Shown here in pieces: positions 1 to 9,167 of a DNA stretch of 36,855 nucleotides; position 1 is the first letter of the stretch; each line of letters starts with the position of its first letter. The DNA comes from Methanothrix sp. (lineage in GTDB: Archaea; Halobacteriota; Methanosarcinia; Methanotrichales; Methanotrichaceae), in NCBI GenBank assembly GCA_017994055.1, contig JAGOLL010000018.1, positions 1 to 36,855 of the forward strand. Direction: 5' to 3'. The position numbers were made by a program, and so were the translations under genes. The notes under the pieces were generated by a model that saw only the letters and a program-made list of their open reading frames with translations, was not told where the DNA came from and ran no database searches.

Positions 1-182
1 GCCTCCGCCAGCTCCGGCCCTTCGATCTGAAACTCCTCCGCCAGCCTCACGATCCACTCCGTTGGCCCCTTGGACTCGGAAAACGAGGCTCGCACCATTC
101 GGGCGATCTGATCGGCACGCTCCTTGGTTATGCCCAGCAGCTGGTAAAGAGTTATCTTTGTCTCTCTCTCCTCATGGCTCAT
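1..182 (-). CDS. Partial small protein of unknown function, 3' end outside window
   Basis: The reading frame starts at an ATG whose first base is position 182 and runs off the left edge after 60 codons without a stop. The visible N-terminus begins MSHEERETKITLYQLLGI and is hydrophilic and helical, with no signal peptide or membrane segment. An AAGGT stretch a few bases upstream of the ATG is a plausible ribosome binding site. It lies 40 bases downstream of the DUF2240 gene on the same strand, so the two may be co-transcribed, although a short T-run between them could also end the upstream transcript. I do not recognise the family. The regular codon pattern and the ribosome binding site argue that it is real. 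Confidence 0.6.
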   Translation of the reverse strand, partial: MSHEERETKITLYQLLGITKERADQIARMVRASFSESKGPTEWIVRLAEEFQIEGPELAE

Positions 183-222
183 AAAGACCTTCTGACGCAG
201 TAAAAATTGATTTGATCATTGA

Positions 223-711
223 TTATGCCTTTATATCACACTCTTTGCCCTGGTCCCCGGCCCGAGCCAGCAGGTTCTGATAGGCCTGGCAGGCCAGCTC
301 TTTTACATCTATGCCCATCTCCCGGGCCAGGAGCAGGACCACGGCATCCAGCTCTACCAGCTTCTTCAGCGAGTCCTGCTTTTCATTGGCTGCTGCTATG
401 ACCTCCTTTCGGCTCATGCCGGTATGAGAGATAATGAGCCTGATTCCCTGATCCAGTATGCCTTCCTCTGTAGAGGGCTTGAATCCCAGGGGAACCTCTA
501 CTGCAGCCGGATCGAAGAGGGCCTCAACCATCTGCTCATCCATCCTGACCATGCCCTCTGCTTCTGCTTCTCTCAAAAGAGATCTTACCTTCTCCGGGGG
601 CCCCCATTTCAGGTCCAGGGAGAGAGCAAATATGAAATCGCTGATCTTCAAGCTGCTCTTGCCCCTTTTCTTAAAGGGCGTGGCCACCAGAATGGCTTTC
701 TCAGGCTCCAA
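223..711 (-). CDS. DUF2240 family archaeal protein
   Basis: This encodes a 162-residue soluble protein. Its N-terminal half (VATPFKKRGKSSL, then FALSLDLKWGPPEKVRSLL) resembles the archaeal DUF2240 family (COG3612), which has no established function. The start is a TTG preceded by GAGGTG at five bases, better than any nearby ATG. A TATA-like stretch at 744-754 would place transcription start about 10 bases before the TTG. The middle (FDPAAVEVPLGFKPS) and the helical C-terminus show no catalytic motif I can name. The neighbour on the left is a short unknown gene and the neighbour on the right is divergently transcribed. The family call is from memory of sequence patterns, so it is moderately secure. 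Confidence 0.75.
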   Translation of the reverse strand: MEPEKAILVATPFKKRGKSSLKISDFIFALSLDLKWGPPEKVRSLLREAEAEGMVRMDEQMVEALFDPAAVEVPLGFKPSTEEGILDQGIRLIISHTGMSRKEVIAAANEKQDSLKKLVELDAVVLLLAREMGIDVKELACQAYQNLLARAGDQGKECDIKA

Positions 712-743
712 GCAAACACCTCTGACCGCTTATCCTGTAAGAC

Positions 744-754
744 AGATATAGCTA
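744..754 (-). promoter_or_regulatory. TATA-box candidate for the DUF2240 gene
   Basis: On the minus strand this reads approximately TAGCTATATCTG. Its centre lies about 37 bases upstream of the TTG start at 711, which fits an archaeal TATA box with transcription beginning near 722 and a short leader that still contains the GAGGTG ribosome binding site. Confidence 0.4.
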
Positions 755-866
755 GCCTGAAGGTAGCAGAAGGTTATTTATTCCTTTGGGAGAGAAATAG
801 GAACCGGTAAATGAAGGTGGGTAGTAACTCCAGAAAATCCGGATCATACCAGCAGTGTGGTGTTTG

Positions 867-2453
867 ATGAGGCCAATATATCCAATTGTATTTATGTTCC
901 TGCTTGCTGCGGTCAGCTCAGCCCAGCTGTCTCCAGACAAGGATAGGTTCGATGTGGTGCTCCATCCCGGCGACCTGGTGGAGAGGACTCTTAAGCTGAC
1001 AAATACCGGGGACTCCACCATCCATGAGATCTCCAAGACGGAGATGAGCGGGACCGCCAAAGGCTATATCTTTTTGGATATGCCTGAAGAGGAGCCTCTT
1101 GCCCCCGGGGACGAGGCTGAGATCAAGATCTTTTTTGTCTTGCCGCCGGAGACCGAGCCTGGAACTTATACCGGATTTCTGTATCTGCTGGACAGCGCCC
1201 CTCCATCTCTTCCCATAAGGATCGAATTCGATTTAACCGCCATCGCCCAGGAGAGCTACGGAATCAGCATGACTATAAATGATGCCAAGTCGGCTGAGAT
1301 CTCTGCCGGAGCGGAGGACATAGCGGAGTTCGATCTGGCTATTAACAACCTGGGAGCATTCCGTGATGTCGCCTCCATCGACTGCGGCTCTCTTCCGGAA
1401 GGCTGGAGCGCCAGCCTGATGGACGGCGAAGAGACCCTTGAGTTTCCCTACGACCTGGCGCTTGATCCCTCTGCCACCCACACATTGAAGCTGCATATAA
1501 AAACCACCAAACCGGGACGCAAGGATAATCTGACCATCACCGCCACATCCCTAGGCAACAGGTCCAGGAACTCCTCGGCGGAGGCTGTGGTCAGCTTTGC
1601 CATGGAGGTTCGGGGCTACAGCGTGGATGTCAAGGTTCCGGAAGCTCTGGTAGTCAACCGGACCTACAAAGGCTCCTTCAGAATCGCTCTGGATGTGGAG
1701 GAAGAGGTGATGGTGGGAATAATCACGCCATCAGAGCTTATGGTCATACCTTCCGCCCAGATCGTCAAGGTCAGCCCCAAGAATCCGGGGATCGCCAATT
1801 TCACCATGCTGGCATCAGCAAGCGGCGAATATCCTATCCTGTTCAGGCTCATGGACTCGCACGGCATTCCCATGCCCGAAGAGTCAGCCACAATAAATGC
1901 TGTACCCCCCACGGGATTGGTGGTGCTGACCGGGGAGGACTTCCTCTACAGCACAATCGTCTCTGCCAGCAGCATGGGCAATGCAACGATTGATTTTGAT
2001 CTCGTCACCACTGAACCGGGCAGGATACCAAGTGAGGATCTGGAGAAGCTGCAGGAGTATTCTGAGATACTGATACTGGGAAATGAATCCATAGTCTCAG
2101 ATGATGTGGAGAAGAATCTCAATGACGCCCGCATAAAACGAATTGGTGGCGACAGCCTCTATGAGCAATCCTGGCTTTATGCTGCAGATATCTGGATCAA
2201 TGGAAGCAAGAATGCGGTGCTCTGCGGCACCAGTTCGCCGGACCTATTCCGGGCTTATCAAATGGCCCAGACCTCGGGTATGCCCATGGTGGTCTGCCAG
2301 GGCCAGGCCACAGAGATTGCTAAGGCAGCAGTAGCCGAGATGGCGGGGCGAAATATCACCCTGGAAAAGGCCTATTATGTGGGCGATATAGATATTCAGT
2401 ATCTCCAGCCGCTTGATGAAGCGGGCGTAGAAACCGAAGAGGTGAGAGCATGA
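867..2453 (+). CDS. Secreted surface protein with CARDB/NPCBM-like beta domains and a C-terminal cell-wall-binding-repeat-2-like domain
   Basis: This is a 528-residue exported protein. The N-terminus has a signal peptide (hydrophobic core IVFMFLLAAV, then SSAQ). Two beta-sandwich regions follow, roughly residues 25-125 and 130-330, with patterns such as LKLTNTGDSTIHEI and DLAINNLGAF that are typical of archaeal surface proteins. The last 140 residues (YEQSWLYAADIWINGSKNAVLCG) resemble the cell wall binding repeat 2 fold. Several N-X-S/T sequons (NRS, NSS, NRT, NGS) suggest glycosylation. A GTG at 855 also opens the frame, but the ATG at 867 has GGTG four bases upstream and directly starts the signal peptide. 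It overlaps the next gene by ATGA, so the two are translationally coupled and probably act together at the surface. The exact role is unknown. Confidence 0.8.
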   Translation: MRPIYPIVFMFLLAAVSSAQLSPDKDRFDVVLHPGDLVERTLKLTNTGDSTIHEISKTEMSGTAKGYIFLDMPEEEPLAPGDEAEIKIFFVLPPETEPGTYTGFLYLLDSAPPSLPIRIEFDLTAIAQESYGISMTINDAKSAEISAGAEDIAEFDLAINNLGAFRDVASIDCGSLPEGWSASLMDGEETLEFPYDLALDPSATHTLKLHIKTTKPGRKDNLTITATSLGNRSRNSSAEAVVSFAMEVRGYSVDVKVPEALVVNRTYKGSFRIALDVEEEVMVGIITPSELMVIPSAQIVKVSPKNPGIANFTMLASASGEYPILFRLMDSHGIPMPEESATINAVPPTGLVVLTGEDFLYSTIVSASSMGNATIDFDLVTTEPGRIPSEDLEKLQEYSEILILGNESIVSDDVEKNLNDARIKRIGGDSLYEQSWLYAADIWINGSKNAVLCGTSSPDLFRAYQMAQTSGMPMVVCQGQATEIAKAAVAEMAGRNITLEKAYYVGDIDIQYLQPLDEAGVETEEVRA

Positions 2454-5400
2454 AGCTGCAATATCCATTGCTGTTCATATTGATCACATCCTGCATCGGA
2501 TCAGCCCTGGCCCAGGATCAACTCCTGGAGAGGGGAGTCAAGGGCGAGATGGAGGATGTGGTCCTGATAGGAGCTGACGACTGGCATGCTGCCATCGCCG
2601 CAACACCTCTTGCCATATGGTCCGAGGACAATGAGACCATCCATCTTCCGCTTTTGATCCTTCCCCAAGAGGTTCAGGCGGGGGAGAGGACCGGATGGGT
2701 GGATGGATCCGATCTGCAGAGATACGGAGCGCAGGCCATATTGAGTGCATTCAAGAGCGCCAATATCAGCGCCATTACCATCCACGGCACCGGGGAGACG
2801 GTCAAGGATCTGGCCGAGTCCGCCCATAAGGGCGGTCTCAAGGTTTATGTCACCGCGGGCCTGGAGGTTTCGCGCTCTCCCGGGAAGGCTGCCCTGCAGG
2901 GATTATCGGATCTGCCTGAGGCCATCGGTGCCATGCTAACTGAGGCCGGCCTTGATCTTCCCGTCAGCAACGACTCTGGAGTGGACAGAAGCCTGCTTCA
3001 GGTTGCCAATCCAGATATAGGCGGAAACGCCACCCATTACTGTCCTGTCAACCAGGGGGCAAAGGACAATCTCTACGATTACATTGAGACTCTCATCGAT
3101 GACTACAAAGTCGATGGCGTGGTCCTCTATAATTTCGGATTTCAAGATGAAAACTATTGTTACTGCAATTTCTGCAAAGAGAAGTTCTATCAGGATACCG
3201 GCATCGACCTGAGCAAGGTTTATGCCAGCTCCTACAACCGCGAAAGATGGAATCAGTGGAAGCAGGACCAGGTCATGGAGATCGTGGACTATGCTCGTAA
3301 TATAACCACCGATCTCGGGCCGGTAAAACTGGGAGCAGCCCTGGACAATCCCTTCGACCGGGCTCAGGGATACAACTTTGCCCGGATATCCCAGGCCACC
3401 GACTTCGTGATGATATCACCCCTCTCGGCTCAGGAGGTGGGAGAGGTCTGCCTTCTCAGCGAAAAGCCGGTTTATGTCCGCCTGAGCGATGATTATCTGG
3501 CCTATATTCTCTCCACCCAGAATGTGGAGGGGGCGGTAAGATATATGGAGGAGCTTCGGAGCTTCGGAGCATCCGGACTGGCCCTGGAGTATAATGTCGT
3601 CCACACCCCGGTCTGGGCTGAGCTGGAGCCGCCCTCTCCGGCAGCCAACTGGCTGCTGAAACAGATCGGCGGAGAGAGTCTGGCTATAGGCAATGTCTCC
3701 TGGAGATATGACCAAAAGCTAGAGGCCAATAGCAGTTATGATCTGGCGGAGAAGATCAGCCGCCGCTGGAAGAGCGCACCGGGTGCGGTGATTGTAGGCG
3801 AGAACTACAGCGCTGCTCTCACCGCTGCGCCTATTGCCTCATATCTCAACTGGCCCCTTCTCTATGTGGGCGAGCAGATGCCCCTAGAGACCGAGGCGGC
3901 TCTGCAGCGTCTGGATATCAGAAAAGCGGTGCTAGCAGGCCCCATCTCCGCTCAGGTCAAGGGGAACTTGAGCAGGATGAATATCACCTGGCAGGATGCA
4001 TCTGAGGGAATGCTTATCGAGCAGATGAGGCTGAGGGGCGAGAGCCCGGATATGGTGGTTTATGCCAACTCCCGCGACCTCTCTCTCCTTCTGCCCCAGT
4101 CCCGCCCATCGGTGAAGAGGACATTTGTGGAGGATCTGCTGGTGAGGATGGAATTGAGCCCCAGCCAGGTTCCGGCAGAGGAGATAAGCCAGATCGTCAG
4201 GCTCAATATCACACTCAGCAATACCGGAGAAGAGACAATGCATGGCGTGCGGCTGCTGGATGTCTTCCCCATGGGCCGCCTCATAAAATGGCCCCGGGCG
4301 GAGATGGGGCAGGTAAATGTCACCGATCCCTATACCGGACAGCCCTCTGATGCCATGAATTCCTTCCTCAATGGCTCCATGCTTCGCTGGAGCATAAACC
4401 GCCTTGAGCCAGGTAATTCATCGAGCCTGAATGTGGATGTAGAGCTGCTCTATCCCATGGACAGCGGATGGGAGGAGGGGCTGGACAGGGGGGCCACTGT
4501 TGCCTATGAGGGATACTCCTACAATCATACCTTGAAGAATCTGGACGATCCTCCGGCAATAAATCTGACCTATCCCGTCTGGATCTACTCCGGCAGGACC
4601 AATATCTCCTGGAGCCTGGACCGGGAGGCAGCCTACACCGCCATAAACCTATACAGCCCAGACCGGGGCAGCGGCAGGCTGGAGATCACTGATATGGAGC
4701 GGGATAAGCTCTATGACATCCAGGTGCAGATGCTCACCCCCGGAAGGTGGACATTCAATATCGAGGCAGGAGATGGGGCGGTCCGCAGGACCAAGAACTA
4801 TACCGTAGAGGTCTTGTCCAACTCCCCGGCACTGAATATTACTGCCTTCAGCCATACCAAGGTGCCGCGGCTCTCCCTGCTAGCGCCAGCTGCAGCCGCT
4901 GCCCGCCGGGCAGTTTTATTGGATGCCGCCCGCGATCCTCAGCAGATCGATCCATCCGCCGAGGAGGAGGCGCTCAATCAGAAGGTCGAGGATCTGGAGA
5001 TCTCTCCCCGCTATCTGATGGTGGTGGGAGACCCCGGCTCGCTGCCATTGATATCCACCGGCCTTACCCAGAAGGTTGACAGCGTTATGGAGTACGAGAT
5101 CTTCCGAGATTATCAGCTCATGGACGAAGGTAACTACAGCAAGGTGGCGGTGGGAAGGGTCATGGCCCTCTCGGTTTATGATGCATCCCAGCTTCTGGCC
5201 AGAACCCTGGCCTACCATCAGCTGAACGGCTCCTGGAAGGGAAATGCTCTGGTTATATCCTCGCCCCCACTCTCCTTCCCCCAGTCGCCCATAGCCATGA
5301 GTATCAGGGATTACCTCAGAGATGCAGGACTGGAGGTCAGAGACCTGCGTTACGAGGAGGCCACCTACCAGCAGGCCGTCTCACAGATGAACAACGGCCA

Positions 5401-6802
5401 GAACATAGTCACATTCAATAACCACGGCTCTGAAGACCAGTGGGGGCTATCGGACTGGTCGATGATGGATGCCACTCTCACTGCCGGCCATGTCAAAGAC
5501 CTGGTCTTAGCTCCCCAGAGCACCACCACCGATGCCTGTGTCACTGCCAACCTGAAAGGATATTATCTCAATGTGACCGGGACCAGGATGTACATCCCTC
5601 TAAAGCTGGAGAACTCCATAGCCCTGTCATTCATCCGGGCCGGTGCGGTCAATTATATTGGAACCTCTTCGCTATCCTGGATCTTCCTCTCCGAGGACTT
5701 CATCAAGAAATTTTATCAATCTCTTATCTATGAGAATTCCACGGTGGGAGAAGCGGTACTTGATGCCGATAACCTCTATCGTCTGAAGTTCCAGGGCGCG
5801 GAGAACATTAAAGAGATATCGGAGTACGATGAGCCCCTGCCGGATTGGGATGAATCCATCTCCGAGATGCTTAACCAGACAGCTTATATGGATATGATGC
5901 TTGGCGATCCCAGCTTCCGACCTGATCTGCCCCGGTCGCCTGCTCTCCCCTACCGCATCGATACCACTCCCTCCAATGCTACCAAGGAAAACGCCAGCTC
6001 AGTCGAGACATCCATAACTCCGGAGAAGGAGAGCGCAACCGACTGGGTGTATTGGATTGAGACCGATAGCATGAGGGATTCACTCAATCTCAATGCTCCT
6101 CCAGCGATCATAGGCGAGGCCTTGCTTCCCAGAGACGCAGATAAGGTCGTGGTCAAGGAGGATGGACTGACGGTCTGGCATGACGAATATGTAATTGGTG
6201 ACAAAAAGAAGGTTATGTGGCCTGTGATCCGGCCCCGGCTGGGAGAGAAAAGGAGCTTTTCTATAGAGTATATGATCATCCCCGGCCAGGTCCAAAGGAT
6301 CAACATCACTGCCGGTTGGAATGCGGTATCAATTTTCTTAGAGCCTGATGATGCCAAGGCATCGAAATATCTGGCTAAAAAGCCATATCGCAGCATATTC
6401 ACCATAGCCGGAACGGGCTGGGATTTCAATATGAAAGAGGGAGCCCTGGTCAATGTGACCAGCTTTTATCCCGGACAGGGCCTGCTCATCGACAGCTCGG
6501 ACAACTTCACCATGGAGATCTCAGGAAAGCCTGTGGACCTCCCCCATCGCCTGAACCTGCATCCTGGCTGGAATATGGTGGGCCTACCTGTGAACCAGAC
6601 CGTAGCCCTGGAGAACATCACAGTCAATATCAAGCATAAGAGGTATAGCTATCCTGAGGCGGTGGATAAGGGAATGGTCTCTGCTTTCGTGTGGAAATAT
6701 GATCCATCAGGCTGGATACATCTGGGCGAAAACGAGACTCTTATGCCCGGAATGGCCTACCTCTTCGAGGCTATGGATGAGGCCAGACTGGAGTTCCGCT
6801 GA
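2450..6802 (+). CDS. Giant secreted protein: CWB2-like and glycosidase-like TIM-barrel regions plus gingipain-like (C25) cysteine peptidase domain
   Basis: The 1450-residue product starts with a signal peptide (PLLFILITSCIGSALAQ). Residues about 95-400 look like a glycoside-hydrolase-type TIM barrel, with a Cys cluster (YCYCNFCKEKF) and a conserved-looking WNQWKQDQV segment. Residues about 440-515 resemble a cell wall binding repeat 2 unit (GAVIVGENYSAALTAAPIAS). CARDB-like beta domains follow. Residues about 850-1120 match clan CD family C25: PRYLMVVGDPGSLPL, then a His in NNHGSED (H992) and a Cys in TDACVTA (C1030), spaced like the gingipain dyad. The C-terminus has two beta units each containing a GWN motif (AGWNAVSI, HPGWNMVGLPV). 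Many sequons are present. There is no obvious C-terminal anchor. It overlaps the upstream surface-protein gene by four bases. Peptidase activity is inferred, not shown; the domain could also be a caspase-fold protein with another role. Confidence 0.82.
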   Translation: MKLQYPLLFILITSCIGSALAQDQLLERGVKGEMEDVVLIGADDWHAAIAATPLAIWSEDNETIHLPLLILPQEVQAGERTGWVDGSDLQRYGAQAILSAFKSANISAITIHGTGETVKDLAESAHKGGLKVYVTAGLEVSRSPGKAALQGLSDLPEAIGAMLTEAGLDLPVSNDSGVDRSLLQVANPDIGGNATHYCPVNQGAKDNLYDYIETLIDDYKVDGVVLYNFGFQDENYCYCNFCKEKFYQDTGIDLSKVYASSYNRERWNQWKQDQVMEIVDYARNITTDLGPVKLGAALDNPFDRAQGYNFARISQATDFVMISPLSAQEVGEVCLLSEKPVYVRLSDDYLAYILSTQNVEGAVRYMEELRSFGASGLALEYNVVHTPVWAELEPPSPAANWLLKQIGGESLAIGNVSWRYDQKLEANSSYDLAEKISRRWKSAPGAVIVGENYSAALTAAPIASYLNWPLLYVGEQMPLETEAALQRLDIRKAVLAGPISAQVKGNLSRMNITWQDASEGMLIEQMRLRGESPDMVVYANSRDLSLLLPQSRPSVKRTFVEDLLVRMELSPSQVPAEEISQIVRLNITLSNTGEETMHGVRLLDVFPMGRLIKWPRAEMGQVNVTDPYTGQPSDAMNSFLNGSMLRWSINRLEPGNSSSLNVDVELLYPMDSGWEEGLDRGATVAYEGYSYNHTLKNLDDPPAINLTYPVWIYSGRTNISWSLDREAAYTAINLYSPDRGSGRLEITDMERDKLYDIQVQMLTPGRWTFNIEAGDGAVRRTKNYTVEVLSNSPALNITAFSHTKVPRLSLLAPAAAAARRAVLLDAARDPQQIDPSAEEEALNQKVEDLEISPRYLMVVGDPGSLPLISTGLTQKVDSVMEYEIFRDYQLMDEGNYSKVAVGRVMALSVYDASQLLARTLAYHQLNGSWKGNALVISSPPLSFPQSPIAMSIRDYLRDAGLEVRDLRYEEATYQQAVSQMNNGQNIVTFNNHGSEDQWGLSDWSMMDATLTAGHVKDLVLAPQSTTTDACVTANLKGYYLNVTGTRMYIPLKLENSIALSFIRAGAVNYIGTSSLSWIFLSEDFIKKFYQSLIYENSTVGEAVLDADNLYRLKFQGAENIKEISEYDEPLPDWDESISEMLNQTAYMDMMLGDPSFRPDLPRSPALPYRIDTTPSNATKENASSVETSITPEKESATDWVYWIETDSMRDSLNLNAPPAIIGEALLPRDADKVVVKEDGLTVWHDEYVIGDKKKVMWPVIRPRLGEKRSFSIEYMIIPGQVQRINITAGWNAVSIFLEPDDAKASKYLAKKPYRSIFTIAGTGWDFNMKEGALVNVTSFYPGQGLLIDSSDNFTMEISGKPVDLPHRLNLHPGWNMVGLPVNQTVALENITVNIKHKRYSYPEAVDKGMVSAFVWKYDPSGWIHLGENETLMPGMAYLFEAMDEARLEFR

Positions 6803-6880
6803 GAATCTGGAACTCCATTTATCTCTTTCTTTCGGCAAGCTGAAAGCATTTTCGATATCATCAGATGAAGCACTTCAGAC

Positions 6881-7810
6881 TCACTTCTTCCGGTGCAGCT
6901 CCCGGATCAGCTCCCGATGCATGGAGGCCATCATATCTCCCTGCATGCCTATCAGAAATAATTGGAAGCCCACGATGATCAGAATGGCGGTGAGTATGGT
7001 AAGTGGGATGTGATCTATGCGATAGTAAAACCAGTCCCTGGCCACATAAAGGCCTATGAGAAAGCCGGCTGCGGCAAAGAAAGAGCCGATGAGGCCGAAA
7101 TAGAACATGGGATTCTCCGTCTTAGCCATGCGAAAGATGGTGAGTATGATCTTCAGGCCGTCCCGGAAGGGATGCAGCTTGGTCTTGGTGCCGGCCGACC
7201 GGGGCCGATAGGATATGGGCACTTCAACTATGCGCAGCCCTTTCTTGACGCTCTCAATGGTCATCTCCGACTCGATCTCAAAGCCGGGTGTGGAGAGGTC
7301 CAGGCGGCGTATGCCCTCCCTGGTAAAAGCCCTGTAGCCGGAGAGGATGTCGGTCAAATGGACCCTGTAGATGGTGGAGAAGAAGAAGTTGATCATTTTG
7401 TTGCCGAACATATTTAGGCGCTTGAGAGCTCCGCCCTGCATGCGGCCGTGCCGATTGCCCACCACATGCTCTGCCCTTCCCTTCAGCACCGGCTCGAGAA
7501 GACCGGGTGCCTCGGAGGGAAGATAGGTGCCGTCGCCGTCGATGAGAAGTATGTAGTCCTCCTCTATCACCTCTAAGACCTCTTTCATGGCCTGGCCCTT
7601 GCCCGAGCCGGACTGGACAAAGATGCGCGCTCCAGCGGCTCTGGCTATATCTACCGTGCCGTCGGTGCTGTGGCCGTCTGCCAAAAGGATGTTAGGAAAT
7701 CCCAGAGCCTGGAACTCCCTGATAACCGGGCCTATGGACTCCTCTTCGTTGAGGGTGGGGATGAGGACGCAGACATCTCTGTATTTGGCGCTAATATCAG
7801 CTTCGGACAT
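6881..7810 (-). CDS. Family 2 glycosyltransferase, AglJ/dolichol-phosphate-mannosyltransferase-like, with two C-terminal membrane segments
   Basis: It probably transfers a sugar from a nucleotide donor to a dolichol-phosphate carrier on the cytoplasmic face of the membrane, an early step in archaeal protein N-glycosylation. The GT-A fold is clear: VCVLIPTLNEEESIG at the start, LADGHSTDGT, then the metal-binding LLIDGDGTY. Further motifs are GNRHGRM and LTDILSGYRAF. Two hydrophobic helices lie near the C-terminus (FGLIGSFFAAAGFLIGLY and PLTILTAILIIVGFQLFLIG). The 309-residue length fits AglJ-type enzymes. An in-frame ATG at 7825 exists, but the TATA box at 7838-7847 places the transcript start near 7816, so the ATG at 7810 on a near-leaderless message is preferred. 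The next gene upstream is a phosphohexomutase, which could supply sugar phosphates. Confidence 0.85.
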   Translation of the reverse strand: MSEADISAKYRDVCVLIPTLNEEESIGPVIREFQALGFPNILLADGHSTDGTVDIARAAGARIFVQSGSGKGQAMKEVLEVIEEDYILLIDGDGTYLPSEAPGLLEPVLKGRAEHVVGNRHGRMQGGALKRLNMFGNKMINFFFSTIYRVHLTDILSGYRAFTREGIRRLDLSTPGFEIESEMTIESVKKGLRIVEVPISYRPRSAGTKTKLHPFRDGLKIILTIFRMAKTENPMFYFGLIGSFFAAAGFLIGLYVARDWFYYRIDHIPLTILTAILIIVGFQLFLIGMQGDMMASMHRELIRELHRKK

Positions 7811-7837
7811 GGCAATATGATGCAAGGGTAAGGACGG

Positions 7838-7847
7838 TATTAAATAG
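7838..7847 (-). promoter_or_regulatory. TATA box for the glycosyltransferase gene, near-leaderless transcript
   Basis: The minus strand reads CTATTTAATA. Archaeal transcription normally starts 25-28 bases downstream, near 7816, only a few bases ahead of the ATG at 7810 and downstream of the alternative ATG at 7825. No Shine-Dalgarno sequence precedes either ATG, which agrees with a leaderless message. Confidence 0.55.
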
Positions 7848-7853
7848 ATTGGC

Positions 7854-9167
7854 TTAGGGCTTAATGGCCTTTCCGATCAGCCCCATGTAACGCTCCTCCA
7901 GCTCAGCCATATCATCTCCGACAGTCTCGATGTAAAGCCTGATTATGGGCTCGGTGTTGCTGGGACGGATCAACGCGCTGTGGCCTTCGGTGGTTATCTT
8001 CAGCCCGTCCAGAGTGTCAGGCTCCATTCTGGCGAGAGCATCTTTTAGCCGCAGCATCACTGTAGTGGTATCCCCCTCGATTCTAATGCTCTTCTGCAGG
8101 TAGGGATAGTCGGGGATCTCGTCCGCGAGGACTGAGAGCTTCTCGCCCTGGGATATGATCTCGGCCAAGACCAGGCTCATGGCGAAGGGATCGTCGGAGT
8201 ATTGGAACTCGGGCAGGAAGAAGTGAGCGCTGCGCTCAACACCTAAAACAGCTCCTGAGTTTTTAACCCGGTTAGCAATAAAGACATCCCCCACGCGCTC
8301 CCTTTGGACATTATATCCTTTTGGTTTGAGTTCTCTTTCTAGGATTATAGAACAGTCGAAGCCAGAAATAACCAAGTCTCCGGGCCGGTATCTCTTTTTA
8401 GCTATGATTATGGCAATTTTTTCTGGAGGAACAACTCGACCGAGATCATCGACAATCAGACCTCGATCTGCATCTGGATCGAAGCCAACTCCAAAATCAG
8501 CTTTATTTTTTACAACTATCTTTGAAGCTTCTTGAAGAGATTTTTCGGTCGGGCTTGGACCCCTGCCTGGGAATCGTCCATCCATGTTTTCATTAACCTT
8601 AATAATCTCAAGCTCTGATTTTTCGTAGATTGGCGCCATCGAGCAAGCTGAGCCGTTTCCAAAATCCAGAACTACTCTTAGCTTGCGTTGGATATTAACT
8701 TTTTTTGATATGTAATCACTATAGCGATCCAAAGCAACGGATGGATCTTTATCTATTATACATCCATTTCCTCTTGAAAAATTGCCTTCCAGATAATACT
8801 CCATGATCTTCGTTTCTTTGTAAAGCATTCCGTAGCCATCACCAGTTCTAAACCTTATACCATTGTATTTAGCGGAATTGTGAGAGGCTGAAATATACGC
8901 GGCTGCATCTAATTTATCTTCCCGAGTTATATAGCTTAAAACGGAAATAGGAATTATTCCATAACTCTGGATATTGCAGCCAGCAGAAATAACGCCTTTA
9001 ATGAAAGCTGCTTGAAGATGTGGACCGCTAATGCGAGTATCTCTGCCTAGAGATACATCGCCCCGTTTGAAGCATGATCCGAATGCTGATCCTACCTTTT
9101 CAACTAGCTCTTCAGTTACCTCTGTACCGTAGATGCCTCTGACGTCATAAGCTCTGAATGCACTCAA
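7854..9167 (-). CDS. Phosphohexomutase (phosphomannomutase/phosphoglucomutase family), compositionally mosaic
   Basis: It interconverts sugar 1- and 6-phosphates for nucleotide-sugar and surface-glycan synthesis. All four alpha-D-phosphohexomutase signatures are present: the phosphoserine loop SASHN (S95), the metal loop DPDADR (residues 230-235), a sugar-binding segment around GVERSAHFF, and the phosphate-binding RPSNTEP near residue 410. The length of 437 residues is normal. The start is a TTG preceded by AAAGGAGG at ten bases. It overlaps the upstream gene's TGA (TTGA), so translation is coupled to the 726-aa protein. The first roughly 305 codons are AT-rich like that upstream gene, whereas the last 130 are GC-rich like the glycosyltransferase side. 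This suggests recombination inside the gene. Mannose versus glucosamine specificity cannot be read from the sequence. Confidence 0.9.
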   Translation of the reverse strand: MSAFRAYDVRGIYGTEVTEELVEKVGSAFGSCFKRGDVSLGRDTRISGPHLQAAFIKGVISAGCNIQSYGIIPISVLSYITREDKLDAAAYISASHNSAKYNGIRFRTGDGYGMLYKETKIMEYYLEGNFSRGNGCIIDKDPSVALDRYSDYISKKVNIQRKLRVVLDFGNGSACSMAPIYEKSELEIIKVNENMDGRFPGRGPSPTEKSLQEASKIVVKNKADFGVGFDPDADRGLIVDDLGRVVPPEKIAIIIAKKRYRPGDLVISGFDCSIILERELKPKGYNVQRERVGDVFIANRVKNSGAVLGVERSAHFFLPEFQYSDDPFAMSLVLAEIISQGEKLSVLADEIPDYPYLQKSIRIEGDTTTVMLRLKDALARMEPDTLDGLKITTEGHSALIRPSNTEPIIRLYIETVGDDMAELEERYMGLIGKAIKP

